This document shows positions 7,251 through 15,390 of a stretch of DNA of 44,691 bases, piece after piece; the first letter of the stretch is position 1; every line of letters starts with the position of its first letter. A program made the translations under genes and the position numbers. The notes beneath the pieces are model-generated. The model did no database searches. It was not told the DNA's origin and saw nothing but the letters and a program-made list of their open reading frames with translations. The stretch comes from Solimonas variicoloris DSM 15731 (lineage in GTDB: Bacteria > Pseudomonadota > Gammaproteobacteria > Nevskiales > Nevskiaceae), in assembly GCF_000382285.1 (NCBI RefSeq), contig NZ_KB907947.1, positions 1 through 44,691 on the forward strand, in the 5' to 3' direction.

Positions 7251-7280
7251 AAAAGGGGGCGCCGCAAGCGCCCCCTTTTT
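7251..7280. terminator. Bidirectional intrinsic terminator
   Basis: AAAA-GGGGGCG (7251-7261), a seven-base loop, then CGCCCCC-TTTTT (7269-7280). The stem is flanked by A and T runs on opposite sides, so it can stop transcription both from the desaturase gene (+) and from the convergent kinase gene (-). Confidence 0.9.
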
Positions 7281-7289
7281 GCTGCGCGC

Positions 7290-8231
7290 CTACAGCGCCG
7301 GCGGCGCGTGCTCGCGGTGGTACGAGAGGATGCGCCGGTACTGCTCCGGATCCTTGATGTGCACAACGTCGCCTTCGCGCGGGAAGGTCCAGTCGTAAAG
7401 GCGCGACAGCCAGAAGCGCAGCGCCGCGGCGCGCAGCACCAGCGGCCAGGCGGCGCGTTCGGCTTCGCTCAGCTCGCGGCGCGAGCGGTAGGCGGACACC
7501 ATCGCGTCCCAGCGCGCCGGGTTCGGCGTGCCATCGGGCTCGAAGCACCAGTCGTTGACGGTGACGGCGAGGTCGTAGAGCAGCGCGTCGTTGCAGGCGT
7601 AGTAGAAGTCGATGATGCCGGTCAGGCGGTCGTCGACGAACAGCACGTTGTCGCGGAACAGGTCGGCGTGGATCACGCCCTGCGGCAGCGCCGCGAGATC
7701 GATCGACATCTGCTGCGCGAGCTCGTCGTCGATCAGCTTGCGGATGCTCGCCTCGCGCGTCTTGCGCGCCAGCAGGCGGCCGGTCTGTTCGCGCCACAGC
7801 GCGCCGCGCGAGTTGTCGCAATGGCCGGCGTAGGACTGACCGACGACGTGCAGTTCGCCGAGCGAGCGGCCGACCTGGCTGCACTGCTCCAGATTCGGGA
7901 ACAGCACGCTCTGGCCGACCAGGCGCCGCACCAGCGCGGCCGGCTTGCCGTTGAGCGTGACCAGATTCTTGCCGTCGTGCGTGCGCGCCGGCATCGCGCT
8001 CGGAAAGCCGCGCGACGCGAGGTGGTCCATCAGGCCGAGGAAGAACGGCAGGTCGGCGTAGTTGAGGCGCTCGAACAGCGTCAGCACCCAGCGGCCGTCC
8101 TCGGTGTCGACGAAATAGTTGGTGTTCTCGACGCCCTCGCCGATGCCCTGGAAGCCGATCAGCGGTCCGACCGGATACTGCTTCAGGAACTTGCGCAGCT
8201 GGGTGTGACTGACCTTGGTGAAGACCGACAT
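7290..8231 (-). CDS. thrB: Homoserine kinase-like (ThrB2/APH fold) kinase
   Basis: 313 residues, starting MSVFTKVSHTQLRKFL, the usual start of the aminoglycoside-phosphotransferase-fold homoserine kinase (type II ThrB). The GIGEGVENTNYFV element is the nucleotide loop, GVIHADLFRDNVLF carries the catalytic Asp and the metal-binding Asn, and GIIDFYYACNDALLYDLAV is the second metal motif. It would phosphorylate L-homoserine for threonine synthesis; the related methylthioribose/choline-kinase subfamilies are less likely given the MSVFTKV start and SRLYDWTFPREG end. The ATG at 8231 is chosen because upstream residues are low-complexity Arg/Ala. No thrA or thrC lies nearby, so the gene is detached from a thr operon. 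Confidence 0.85.
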   Translation of the reverse strand: MSVFTKVSHTQLRKFLKQYPVGPLIGFQGIGEGVENTNYFVDTEDGRWVLTLFERLNYADLPFFLGLMDHLASRGFPSAMPARTHDGKNLVTLNGKPAALVRRLVGQSVLFPNLEQCSQVGRSLGELHVVGQSYAGHCDNSRGALWREQTGRLLARKTREASIRKLIDDELAQQMSIDLAALPQGVIHADLFRDNVLFVDDRLTGIIDFYYACNDALLYDLAVTVNDWCFEPDGTPNPARWDAMVSAYRSRRELSEAERAAWPLVLRAAALRFWLSRLYDWTFPREGDVVHIKDPEQYRRILSYHREHAPPAL

Positions 8232-8490
8232 GGCGATGGGCAGGTGATGGAGGGGGCGCAGCGTCGCCGAAATTAGACCAGAGCGGGGGCGGACGCGCCA
8301 CGCGCGCGGCATGCGGAAAATCGGCCTACCCCTTTCGGCGCGTCTTTGACCGCCGCCGCCGCGCCCGATGCCGTGGCGGGCGAGCCTCGAGCGCGAAGCG
8401 GTGCGGCGGCGAATGCGGCAGCGCTTCGCGCGCCTGACGCAATGATCGGGCACGATAGCGGCTCGCACCTGCCTTCGAGATCTGGTCCGC

Positions 8491-9381
8491 ATGACCTCGC
8501 CCGCACGCCGCGCCGGCCCGCGCGCGCAGTTCGCCCTGTTCGCTGCCCTGTTCGCCGCGCCGCTGTGCGTTCTCGCGCAGACGGCACCCATCGCGACCGA
8601 AACGCGCGCTTCGTCGCCGGCCGAACGGCCGCGCTGGGAAGCCGGCGTGCTGCTGGCGGCGTTGACGATTCCGGACTATCCGGCGGCCGACGAGTCGCGC
8701 CATCTGCTGCTGCCGGTGCCGTACTTCATTTACCGCGGCCGCGTGCTGCGCGCCGACGACAGCGGCTCGCGCCTGCGCCGGCGGCTCGCGCCGAACCTGG
8801 AGATCGACATCAGCGGCGGCGGCTCGCTGTCGAGCGACGCCAGCGATACCGAGGCGCGTCGTGGCATGCCGGATCTCGACTATCTCGTCGAACTCGGGCC
8901 CAACCTGCGCCTCAGCTATCCCGGCCCGCACCCGAAGTCGCTGATCGTCGTGAACCTGCCGCTGCGCGGCGTGGTCTCGGTCGGCTCCGGCCTCGACTGG
9001 CAGGGCATGCGCTTCGCGCCCGAGCTGGCGTACGTGAACGAGCGCTTCCTCGACGGCCGTCTGGCGCTCAACGTCTCGCTGGTCAGCGAGTTCGCGAGCG
9101 AGCGCCTGCAGCGCTACTTCTACGAGGTGGATCCGGTCTACGCGACGCCGGAACGACCGGCCTATCGCGCGTCAGCCGGCTACCTCGGCAGCTCGCTCGG
9201 CGCGCGCGCCTGGTACTCGTTCACGCCGAACCTGCGCGGCCTGATCAGCGTGCGCTGGTACAACCACGACGGCGCCGCCAACGAGGATAGCCCGCTGTTC
9301 CGGCGGGCCAACGGCTATTCGGCGACGATCGGTCTGGCCTGGTCGTTCCTGCGTTCGCGCGAACGCGCCGCCGAGGACTGA
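8491..9381 (+). CDS. MipA/OmpV family outer-membrane protein
   Basis: 296 residues. A signal peptide (about 1-30, ..FALFAALFAAPLCVLAQ-TA) is followed by a predicted beta-barrel with the MipA/OmpV features: RWEAGVLLAALTIPDYPAADES near the N-terminus, alternating aromatic strands and a C-terminal ..GYSATIGLAWSFL. Family members are outer-membrane barrels, and E. coli MipA scaffolds a murein hydrolase and a synthase, but most relatives have no assigned role. The start is followed by a long Arg-containing n-region (MTSPARRAGPRAQ). It is divergent from the kinase gene and convergent with trkH, with only 13 bases between the stop codons. Confidence 0.85.
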   Translation: MTSPARRAGPRAQFALFAALFAAPLCVLAQTAPIATETRASSPAERPRWEAGVLLAALTIPDYPAADESRHLLLPVPYFIYRGRVLRADDSGSRLRRRLAPNLEIDISGGGSLSSDASDTEARRGMPDLDYLVELGPNLRLSYPGPHPKSLIVVNLPLRGVVSVGSGLDWQGMRFAPELAYVNERFLDGRLALNVSLVSEFASERLQRYFYEVDPVYATPERPAYRASAGYLGSSLGARAWYSFTPNLRGLISVRWYNHDGAANEDSPLFRRANGYSATIGLAWSFLRSRERAAED

Positions 9382-9394
9382 GGCGGCGCTCGTC

Positions 9395-10894
9395 TCAGCG
9401 GCGCCAGAAGGCGGGGGTGAAGATCACCAGCAGCGTGAAGACTTCGAGGCGGCCGATCAGCATGCCGACGATCAGCACCCATTTGCCGAACGGCGTCACC
9501 GCGGCGACGTTGGCGACCACCTCGTTGAGGCCCGGGCCGCCGTTGTTGATCGACGAGGCCACGGCCGAGAACGCGGTCGTCGGATCGAGCCCGGTCATGA
9601 TCATCGCGAAGCTGAGAATGATCGTGAAGCCGATGTAGATCGAGAAGAAGCCGCCGATCGCGTAGACCACGGTATCGGGCACGATCTTGTTCTCGAGCTT
9701 GATCGGCACTTCGGCGTTCGGATGGATCAGGCGCGTGATCTCGCGCCCGGCCTGCTTCATGAACAGCACCAGACGGATCACCTTGACGCCGCCGCCGGTG
9801 CCGCCGGCGCAGCAGCCGATGAAGGTCGCCAGCACCAGCAGCAGCGGCAGAAAGCCGGGCCAGCTGCTCGGATTGGCGGTCGCGAAGCCGGCGTCGGTGC
9901 CGTAGGCGACGACCTGGAACAGTCCGCGCCGGATCGTCAGGCCGAGGCTGTCGTAGGTGTTGTGCAGGTACAGCGTCGTGCAGGCGATCAGGCCGAGAAT
10001 GAGGTAGGTGGCGAGAAAGGCGCGGAACTCGGTGTTGCGGAAGTAGCCGCGCAGCGAGCGGTTCTCCCAGGCCAGATAGTGCAGCGCGAAGTTCGATGCG
10101 CCGGCCAGCATGAAGAACATCGCCGCGATCTCGATGCCGAGGCTGTTGAAGTAGCCGAGGCTGGCGTCGTGCGTCGAGAAGCCGCCGGTCGAGACCGTCG
10201 ACATCGCGTGGCAGATGGCGTCGAACAGGCTCATGCCGAGCGCCCAGTAGACCAGCGTGCAGGCCAGCGTCAGCACCACGTAGACGGTCCACAGCGCACG
10301 GGCGCTGCTGGTGATGCGTGGCGTCAGCTTGGCGTCCTTCATCGGGCCCGGCGTCTCGGCCTTGTACAGCTGCATGCCGCCGACGCCGAGCATCGGCAGC
10401 ACGGCGACCGCCAGCACGATGATGCCCATGCCGCCGAACCAGTGCAGCTGCGAGCGGTAATAGAGGATGGCCTTGGGCATCGTGTCGAGGCCGGCGGCGA
10501 TGGTCGTCGAACCGGTCGCGGTCAGGCCGGACACCGATTCGAACAGCGCTTCGGTGTAGGAGTGCCAGCCGGCGTGCGTTTCGATGAACGGCACCGCGCC
10601 GAACGCCGACAGCACCGCCCAGAACAGCACGACGATGAGGAAGCCGTCGCGGACCTTGAGCTCGCTGCGGTAGTGCCGCACCGGCCACCAGATCAGCGCG
10701 CCGATGGAGAGCGAGATCCACAGACCTTCGAGGAAGGCGCGCCAGGCGCCTTCGTCGTACCAGAGATCGACCGCGACCGGCGGCAGCATGGTCGTCGAGA
10801 AGCCCATCAGCAGCAGGCCCATGACGCGCTGCACGGCGGCGAAGCGGCGCCGTGGCTGCGTGGCGGACGACGAACTCGTGAGCGCCAGACGCAT
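9395..10894 (-). CDS. trkH: Trk potassium uptake channel subunit TrkH
   Basis: 499 residues. Four selectivity-filter repeats with the invariant glycines are seen: GLTATGSTT, STGGFSTHD, GTDAGFA and GGTGGGVKV. Eight to ten transmembrane segments surround them, as in TrkH/TrkG. The inner-membrane channel imports K+ under control of the cytosolic TrkA ring. It follows trkA by six bases on the same strand, so the two are surely co-transcribed. ATG 10894 gives the polar N-terminus MRLALTSSSSATQPRRRF before the first helix; length matches TrkH (about 480-500). Confidence 0.95.
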   Translation of the reverse strand: MRLALTSSSSATQPRRRFAAVQRVMGLLLMGFSTTMLPPVAVDLWYDEGAWRAFLEGLWISLSIGALIWWPVRHYRSELKVRDGFLIVVLFWAVLSAFGAVPFIETHAGWHSYTEALFESVSGLTATGSTTIAAGLDTMPKAILYYRSQLHWFGGMGIIVLAVAVLPMLGVGGMQLYKAETPGPMKDAKLTPRITSSARALWTVYVVLTLACTLVYWALGMSLFDAICHAMSTVSTGGFSTHDASLGYFNSLGIEIAAMFFMLAGASNFALHYLAWENRSLRGYFRNTEFRAFLATYLILGLIACTTLYLHNTYDSLGLTIRRGLFQVVAYGTDAGFATANPSSWPGFLPLLLVLATFIGCCAGGTGGGVKVIRLVLFMKQAGREITRLIHPNAEVPIKLENKIVPDTVVYAIGGFFSIYIGFTIILSFAMIMTGLDPTTAFSAVASSINNGGPGLNEVVANVAAVTPFGKWVLIVGMLIGRLEVFTLLVIFTPAFWRR

Positions 10895-10900
10895 GCGCGG

Positions 10901-12277
10901 CTACAGCAGCGAGAAGCCGACCTGGAACAGCTTCTCGACTTCGCCGACGCGCTTCTTGTCGACGATGAAGAGGATGACGTGGTCCTCGGCCTCGATCACG
11001 GTGTCGTGGTGGGCGATGATGACCTCGTCGCCGCGCACGATCGCGCCGATCGTCGAGCCCGGCGGCAGCTTGATCTCCTCGAGGCGGCGGCCGACGACCT
11101 TGGAGTTGTTGCGGTCGCCGTGGGCGACGGCCTCGATCGCTTCGGCGGCACCGCGGCGCAGCGAGTGCACGCGTACTACGTCGCCGCGGCGCACGCGCGA
11201 CAGCAGCGCCGAGACAGTCGACTGCTGCGGCGAGATGGCGACGTCGATGCTGCCGCCTTCGACCAGCTCGACGTACGACAGGCGGTTGATCAGGCACAGC
11301 GCCTTGCGCGCGCCGAGGCGCTTGGCGAGCATCGCCGAGAGGATGTTGGCCTCGTCGTCGTTGGTGATTGCGCAGAAGACGTCGATGTCCTCGATGTTCT
11401 CCTCGCGCAGCAAGGCCTCGTTGGCGCCGTCGCCGGCCAGCACGACGGTGTTGCGCAGGTTCTCGGACAGGTAGCGCGCGCGCTCGCGCGAGCGCTCGAT
11501 GATCTTGACCTGGATGCGGCTGTCTTCAAGCGCCCGCGCGAGACGGAAGCCGATGTTGCCGCCGCCGGCGAGCATCACGCGGCGCACCGGTTTGTCGATG
11601 CGGCGCAGCTCGGCAATGATTTTCGGCGCGTGGTGCGCGGCGGAGACGAAGAACACCTCGTCCTCGGCCTCGATCACGGTGTCGCCTTCGGGAATGATCG
11701 GCCGGCCGCGGCGGTAGATCGCGGCGACGCGCGCATCGGCGCCCGGCAGATGCTGCGGCAGCTCCTTGAGCTGGCGCGAAACCAGCGGGCCGCCATAGCA
11801 GGCGCGCACGCCGACCAGACGGACCTTGCCGTCGGCGAAGTCGACGACCTGCAGCGCGCCCGGGTACTCGATCAGGCGCCGGATCTGGTCGGTGACCAGC
11901 TGTTCCGGCGAGATGTGCATGTCGACCGGCAACGCCTCGGCGCCGAACAGCTTTTCCTCGCGCAAGTAATCGGTGGCGCGGATGCGGGCGATCTTGGTCG
12001 GGGTCTTGAACAGCGTGTCGGCGATCTTGCACGCCAGCATGTTGGTCTCGTCGCTGTCGGTGACGGCGATGACCATGTCGGCGTCGTCGAGGCCGGCCTC
12101 GCGCAGCGTGCTCGGATGCGAGGCATGACCGTGGATCGTCCGCAGGTCGAGACGCTCCTGCAGATCCTCGAGCGCGGCCGCGTCGGTGTCGACGACGGTC
12201 ACATCGTTGCGCTCGCTGGTGAGGTTCTCGGCGAGGGTCGAACCGACCTGACCGGCGCCGAGGATGACGATTTTCAT
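10901..12277 (-). CDS. trkA: Trk potassium uptake regulatory protein TrkA
   Basis: 458 residues in two RCK halves, each with an NAD-binding Rossmann motif ([19 protein letters not shown] at 1-19 and [18 protein letters not shown] about 232-249) followed by a TrkA-C domain. The full-length duplication is typical of proteobacterial TrkA (about 458 residues). It forms the gating ring of TrkH and senses NAD(H)/ATP. First gene of a trkA-trkH pair. Position downstream of rsmB is a conserved gammaproteobacterial order. The 300-bp region before it holds a candidate ncRNA on the opposite strand. Confidence 0.96.
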   Translation of the reverse strand: MKIVILGAGQVGSTLAENLTSERNDVTVVDTDAAALEDLQERLDLRTIHGHASHPSTLREAGLDDADMVIAVTDSDETNMLACKIADTLFKTPTKIARIRATDYLREEKLFGAEALPVDMHISPEQLVTDQIRRLIEYPGALQVVDFADGKVRLVGVRACYGGPLVSRQLKELPQHLPGADARVAAIYRRGRPIIPEGDTVIEAEDEVFFVSAAHHAPKIIAELRRIDKPVRRVMLAGGGNIGFRLARALEDSRIQVKIIERSRERARYLSENLRNTVVLAGDGANEALLREENIEDIDVFCAITNDDEANILSAMLAKRLGARKALCLINRLSYVELVEGGSIDVAISPQQSTVSALLSRVRRGDVVRVHSLRRGAAEAIEAVAHGDRNNSKVVGRRLEEIKLPPGSTIGAIVRGDEVIIAHHDTVIEAEDHVILFIVDKKRVGEVEKLFQVGFSLL

Positions 12278-12579
12278 GGGGGGCGCACCTTACGCCGGCT
12301 TCATGCTGCGCTGCAAGATCACGGTCCGACGGGCCTGTGGCCACCCCGCACGGCCGACAGCGGCGACTCGATGAGGAGTTTGTAGGAAGTTCCCCATAAG
12401 TGAATTTTTACTATGCCGAGCGCCGGAAACGCAGCCGTATAGTCCGCCCACATCGACAGCGGCCTCGCCGCTGAATCGGGGGGAGTGGTTGCGTGGTTCT
12501 GGGGAGTTCGGCGGGCGGTCATGGCTTCGGGGGAGGCACTGACCGGCCGCCACTCTCCGCTTTATTCGAACAGCCTCGC
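12278..12579. other. Gene-free region upstream of trkA
   Basis: No convincing protein gene is seen; short minus-strand frames (for example 12319-12522) lack a ribosome site and family resemblance. It contains an AT-rich box at about 12391-12414 (..CCATAAGTGAATTTTTACTAT), unusual in this GC-rich window and a possible promoter region for trkA (-) or for a plus-strand RNA. The right half is occupied by the candidate structured RNA. Confidence 0.6.
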
Positions 12580-12596
12580 TCATGCGGGGCTTTTTT
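12457..12596 (+). ncRNA. Candidate structured ncRNA with intrinsic terminator
   Basis: On the plus strand, opposite to both flanking genes, four helices can be drawn: CAGCGG/CCGCTG (12457-12462 with 12468-12473); GAGTGG/CCACTC (12483-12488 with 12550-12555), extendable by two pairs; inside it CGGTCA/TGACCG (12516-12521 with 12540-12545), capped by GCTTC/GAGGC with a GGGG loop; then an unpaired linker and a terminator hairpin ending in six T. Since neither neighbour is on this strand, the terminator needs its own transcript. The 5' end is unknown; a weak TACTAT element at 12409-12414 would start it near 12420. It does not match 6S, SRP, tmRNA or RNase P RNA as I know them. Confidence 0.4.
12572..12596 (+). 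terminator. Intrinsic terminator on the plus strand
   Basis: AGCCTCGC, loop TCAT, GCGGGGCT, then TTTTTT. The U-run follows the hairpin only on the plus strand; on the minus strand the hairpin covers the stop codon of the 12580-13083 gene and is preceded by A residues. Confidence 0.75.
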
Positions 12597-13083
12597 GTGC
12601 CGGCGGCCCGGCCGGCCCCGCTTCTTCGCGGGCGAAGCGCTCGATCAGGCGGCGGAAGGCCTCGTCCTCGCCGCGCAACAGGCCGGGCAGGGCCGCCCGG
12701 AAGTCGCCGCGCCGGCACCATTCGCGCATGTAGTCCTCCCACGACGACCATTGGCGCCGCATGCCCGGGGCCATGCGTTCTTCGTAGAGCAGCAGGAAGG
12801 CGCGTTCGAACAGCGACACCAGCAATCCGAACAGCACCTGCTTGCGCTCGTTCTGCTCACTGTCGAGCGGCGGCGGCGGCTGACGGAACAGATGCAGGTC
12901 GCTGTGTTCGAGGGCGAGCCGCAGGAAGTTGGCGTACTCGTCGGACAGCTGGCGAAAGATCTCGTCGCGCTCGTTGCGCCGCTCTTTGCGCTGCTCGAGC
13001 TGGAAGGCCACGATCGCGAACGGCAGGCCGATCACCGTGACCAGATAGCTCAGCAGTTCGAGCCAGTCCTTGAGGCTTTCCAT
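12580..13083 (-). CDS. Membrane-anchored protein of unknown function
   Basis: 167 residues. One transmembrane helix near the N-terminus (about 8-28, LELLSYLVTVIGLPFAIVAF) is followed by a charged, probably helical cytoplasmic domain (..QLEQRKERRNERDEIFRQL..) with ..LLVSLFERAFLLLYEERM.. and ..WSSWEDYMREWCRR... This layout resembles proteins annotated only as DUF or hypothetical; no catalytic motif is visible. It lies 34 bp downstream of rsmB on the same strand and is probably co-transcribed with it. The Pro/Ala-rich C-terminus ends inside the plus-strand terminator hairpin. Confidence 0.75.
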   Translation of the reverse strand: MESLKDWLELLSYLVTVIGLPFAIVAFQLEQRKERRNERDEIFRQLSDEYANFLRLALEHSDLHLFRQPPPPLDSEQNERKQVLFGLLVSLFERAFLLLYEERMAPGMRRQWSSWEDYMREWCRRGDFRAALPGLLRGEDEAFRRLIERFAREEAGPAGPPAQKSPA

Positions 13084-13117
13084 GACGGCAGTGTAGGCCT
13101 CGCGAACTGTGCGGTGG

Positions 13118-14437
13118 CTAGCCGGCCTTGCGCAGCACGGCGTAGTAGAAGCCGTCGTGGCTGCCGCCCGGCGGCAGGCGCCGGCCGAATTCGGTCGCCT
13201 CGCCCCAGTCGGCGTCGATGCGCACCAGCTCGAGCTTGTCCTGCAGCAGGCGGAAGCGCTGCAGGATCTCGTCGCCCTCGGCGCGCAGCAGCGAGCAGGT
13301 TGCGTAGACCAGACGGCCGCCCGGCTTGAGCAGACTCCACGCGCTCTTCAGCAGGCGCAGCTGCTGGGCCTGCAGGCCGGCGATGTCGGATTCGCGGCGC
13401 AGCCACTTGATGTCCGGGTGGCGACGGATGACGCCGGTGCCCGAGCACGGCGCGTCGAGCAGGATGCGGTGGAACGGCTTGCCGTCCCACCAGCGCAGCG
13501 GCTCGCCGCCGTCGCCGGCGATCAGCTTCGCGTCGAGCCTGAGGCGGCGCAGGTTCTCGTCGACGCGGATCAGACGCTGCGGGTCGCGATCCAGCGCGGT
13601 GACTTCCACGTTCGCGCGCTCCAGCATGTGCGCGGTCTTGCCGCCGGGCGCCGCGCAGGCGTCGAGCACACGCTGTCCGTCGGCGAGATCGAGCAGCTCG
13701 ACCGCGAGCTGGGCCGAGGCGTCCTGCACCGAAACCTGGCCGCCGTTGAAGCCGGGAATCTTCTCGACCGGGCGCGCCTCGGCGAGCGTCACGGCGTCCG
13801 GCGCCGCCGCGACCGGCAGCGCCGCGATGTTGATTTCGCCAAGCCGCTTCAGGTATTCGTCGCGCTGCAGGCGGCGACGGTTGACGCGCAGCGTCAGCGG
13901 GCCTTGCGCGTTGTTGGCGGCGAGGATCGCTTCCCAGTGCTGCGGCCAGTCGCTGCGGATCTGCTGCACCAGCCAGCCCGGGTGCGAATAGCGCACCGCC
14001 GGCTCGGCCGGCAGCGCGGCCTCCAGCGCCGCCTGTTCGCGCGTGTAGCGGCGCAGCACCGCGTTGAGGAAGGCCTGGGCCTGCGGCCGCTTGAGGACTT
14101 CGGCGGCGGCGACGGTTTCGTTGATCGCCGCGTGCGGCGGCGTGGCGAGGTTGCGCAGCTGATAGAGACCGACCAGCAGCAGGCCGTGGATTTCGTCGTC
14201 CTGCGCCAGCGGCTTGTCGACCAGCTGGGCGGCCAGCGCCTGCAGCAGGCTCAGCTCGCGCAACACGCCGTAGGCGAGCATGCGCGTCATCGCCGCGTCA
14301 GCCGGCATCCGGAAGCGTGCCGCCGGCAGCAGCGCATCGTCGAGGCTGGCGCCGCGCAGCACGCGGCTGATCGCCCGGGCGCTGCTGGCGCGCACGTTGG
14401 CGTGATGGCGGGACGGCGGGACGGCGGCGGGCTTCAT
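13118..14437 (-). CDS. rsmB: 16S rRNA (cytosine-967-C5)-methyltransferase RsmB
   Basis: 439 residues. An N-terminal NusB-like RNA-binding domain (about 15-140; ..ARAISRVLRGASLDDAL..) precedes the Rossmann methyltransferase domain with DACAAPGGKTAHML (SAM binding), LDAPCSGTGVIRRHP (motif IV, Cys for product release) and VYATCSLL (motif VI, catalytic Cys). It methylates C967 of 16S rRNA. ATG 14437 (MKPAAVPP..) is chosen over the open frame to 14554, whose extra residues are low-complexity. Its place between fmt and trkA is the usual gammaproteobacterial order, though here two small genes lie between fmt and rsmB. Confidence 0.95.
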   Translation of the reverse strand: MKPAAVPPSRHHANVRASSARAISRVLRGASLDDALLPAARFRMPADAAMTRMLAYGVLRELSLLQALAAQLVDKPLAQDDEIHGLLLVGLYQLRNLATPPHAAINETVAAAEVLKRPQAQAFLNAVLRRYTREQAALEAALPAEPAVRYSHPGWLVQQIRSDWPQHWEAILAANNAQGPLTLRVNRRRLQRDEYLKRLGEINIAALPVAAAPDAVTLAEARPVEKIPGFNGGQVSVQDASAQLAVELLDLADGQRVLDACAAPGGKTAHMLERANVEVTALDRDPQRLIRVDENLRRLRLDAKLIAGDGGEPLRWWDGKPFHRILLDAPCSGTGVIRRHPDIKWLRRESDIAGLQAQQLRLLKSAWSLLKPGGRLVYATCSLLRAEGDEILQRFRLLQDKLELVRIDADWGEATEFGRRLPPGGSHDGFYYAVLRKAG

Positions 14438-14510
14438 GGCGTCGGACAGCGGCAGCGGGCGCACATGATAGTCGCGCGCGGTGCGGGCGCGTGGCGCCGC
14501 GCCCGCGCCT

Positions 14511-14957
14511 TCAGGACGGACGCCGTGGCACCGCGTCGCCGGGGCGGGGCTCATAGCGTGCCGCCGGCACGCCGCGCCATTGGCGCTCGTCGTGCTCGAC
14601 GAGTTCCCAGAACTCCTCTTCGTGGCGCTTCACGGTGGCGCGTGCCCACAGCTGCAGGCTGCGCACCGCGAACCAGATCGCCATGGCGAGGAGGACGTTG
14701 CCGAGCACGATGTAGGCGATCTCGCCGCTGCCGGCTTGCTGCGCGCTGGCGAGCAGGCCGCCTGGATTTTCGGCGGCGCGCACGCCCAGATGCTGGGCCT
14801 GCGCCCACAGATGTGGCAGCGAAATCTCGCCGGCGCTGACGCCGACGACGCCGAGCACGAACCACTTGCGGACGGCGATCCACGCGAGGTTGAAGAACAG
14901 GATGCCGGCGATGACCAGCTTCAACGGACCAAACACCACGACGAATTGGCTCAGCAC
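14511..14957 (-). CDS. Two-helix membrane protein of unknown function
   Basis: 148 residues. An N-terminal transmembrane region (about 4-40, VVVFGPLKLVIAGILFFNLAWIAV.., ..FVLGVVGVSAG) and a second helix around 84-100 (AYIVLGNVLLAMAIWFAV) enclose a loop; the C-terminus is polar (..ATVKRHEEEFWELVEHDE..). No family is recognised. It ends 73 bp before rsmB on the same strand and could be its upstream operon partner. The 250-bp region above it (14958-15207) contains a GC hairpin (CGGCCG-AAAA-CGGCCG near 14985) and no other recognised element. Confidence 0.7.
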   Translation of the reverse strand: MLSQFVVVFGPLKLVIAGILFFNLAWIAVRKWFVLGVVGVSAGEISLPHLWAQAQHLGVRAAENPGGLLASAQQAGSGEIAYIVLGNVLLAMAIWFAVRSLQLWARATVKRHEEEFWELVEHDERQWRGVPAARYEPRPGDAVPRRPS

Positions 14958-15207
14958 AGTACGCTCCGGCTTTGCAGTCTTTGCGGCCGAAAACGGCCGG
15001 ACCTGAATGCCGTTCGCAGGGTCCGGATGACCGCGCGTCGGCGCCGTTCAAGCAGGCGCAGGCCGGATGCCCGATCTCCCCCCGGTACCGCACGGGCGCC
15101 GCATTGAATGACTGCAGCATAAGGAGGGCGCCGGCGCCGGCGCGGGCACGGCGGATGCACGGCAGTGTTTTGACCGCCGAACTGCGCAGGGCCGCGATCG
15201 CGCGGCG

Positions 15208-15390
15208 CTAGCCTCGCCGTTCGTCGGCGCGGCGCTGCCGGATGGCCTCGACTTCCGCGCGCCAGCGCCGCATCGCCTCGGTGTAGTCGTCGAGCACGCA
15301 TTGCGCGCAGCCGCTGAAGCAGCAGTCCGGATGATCGGGCGGCGGCGGCAGATCGTCGTCGGCTGGCGTTTCCGGCGTGTCGGGATTCAT
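15208..15390 (-). CDS. Oxidoreductase-like domain protein (short Cys/Pro-rich protein)
   Basis: 60 residues from ATG 15390. The segment PPPPDHPDCCFSGCAQCVLDDY is the signature of the 'oxidoreductase-like' N-terminal domain found in small bacterial proteins and in some eukaryotic mitochondrial proteins; four cysteines in CC-x3-C-x2-C could bind metal. The remainder is a charged helix (..YTEAMRRWRAEVEAIRQRRADERRG). No reaction is established for the family. Its ATG overlaps the fmt stop codon (ATGA), so it is translationally coupled to fmt. The upstream frame to 15462 is fmt-overlapping and not credible. Confidence 0.78.
   Translation of the reverse strand: MNPDTPETPADDDLPPPPDHPDCCFSGCAQCVLDDYTEAMRRWRAEVEAIRQRRADERRG

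Noticed and set aside
9722-12385. Very long plus-strand open frame (887 codons) opposite trkH-trkA
   Set aside because: It is a GC-rich shadow of two certain genes; composition is Arg/Ala/Gln-rich and no domain is visible.
12319-12522. Small minus-strand frame (..MWADYTAAFPALGIVKIHL..) upstream of trkA
   Set aside because: No ribosome site, unknown composition, and it overlaps the candidate RNA; it could be revisited if conserved in relatives.
12420-12596. 6S RNA as identity of the candidate ncRNA
   Set aside because: Length is similar, but there is no long closing stem joining the ends and no central bubble; the gene context (zapA/ygfA) is absent.
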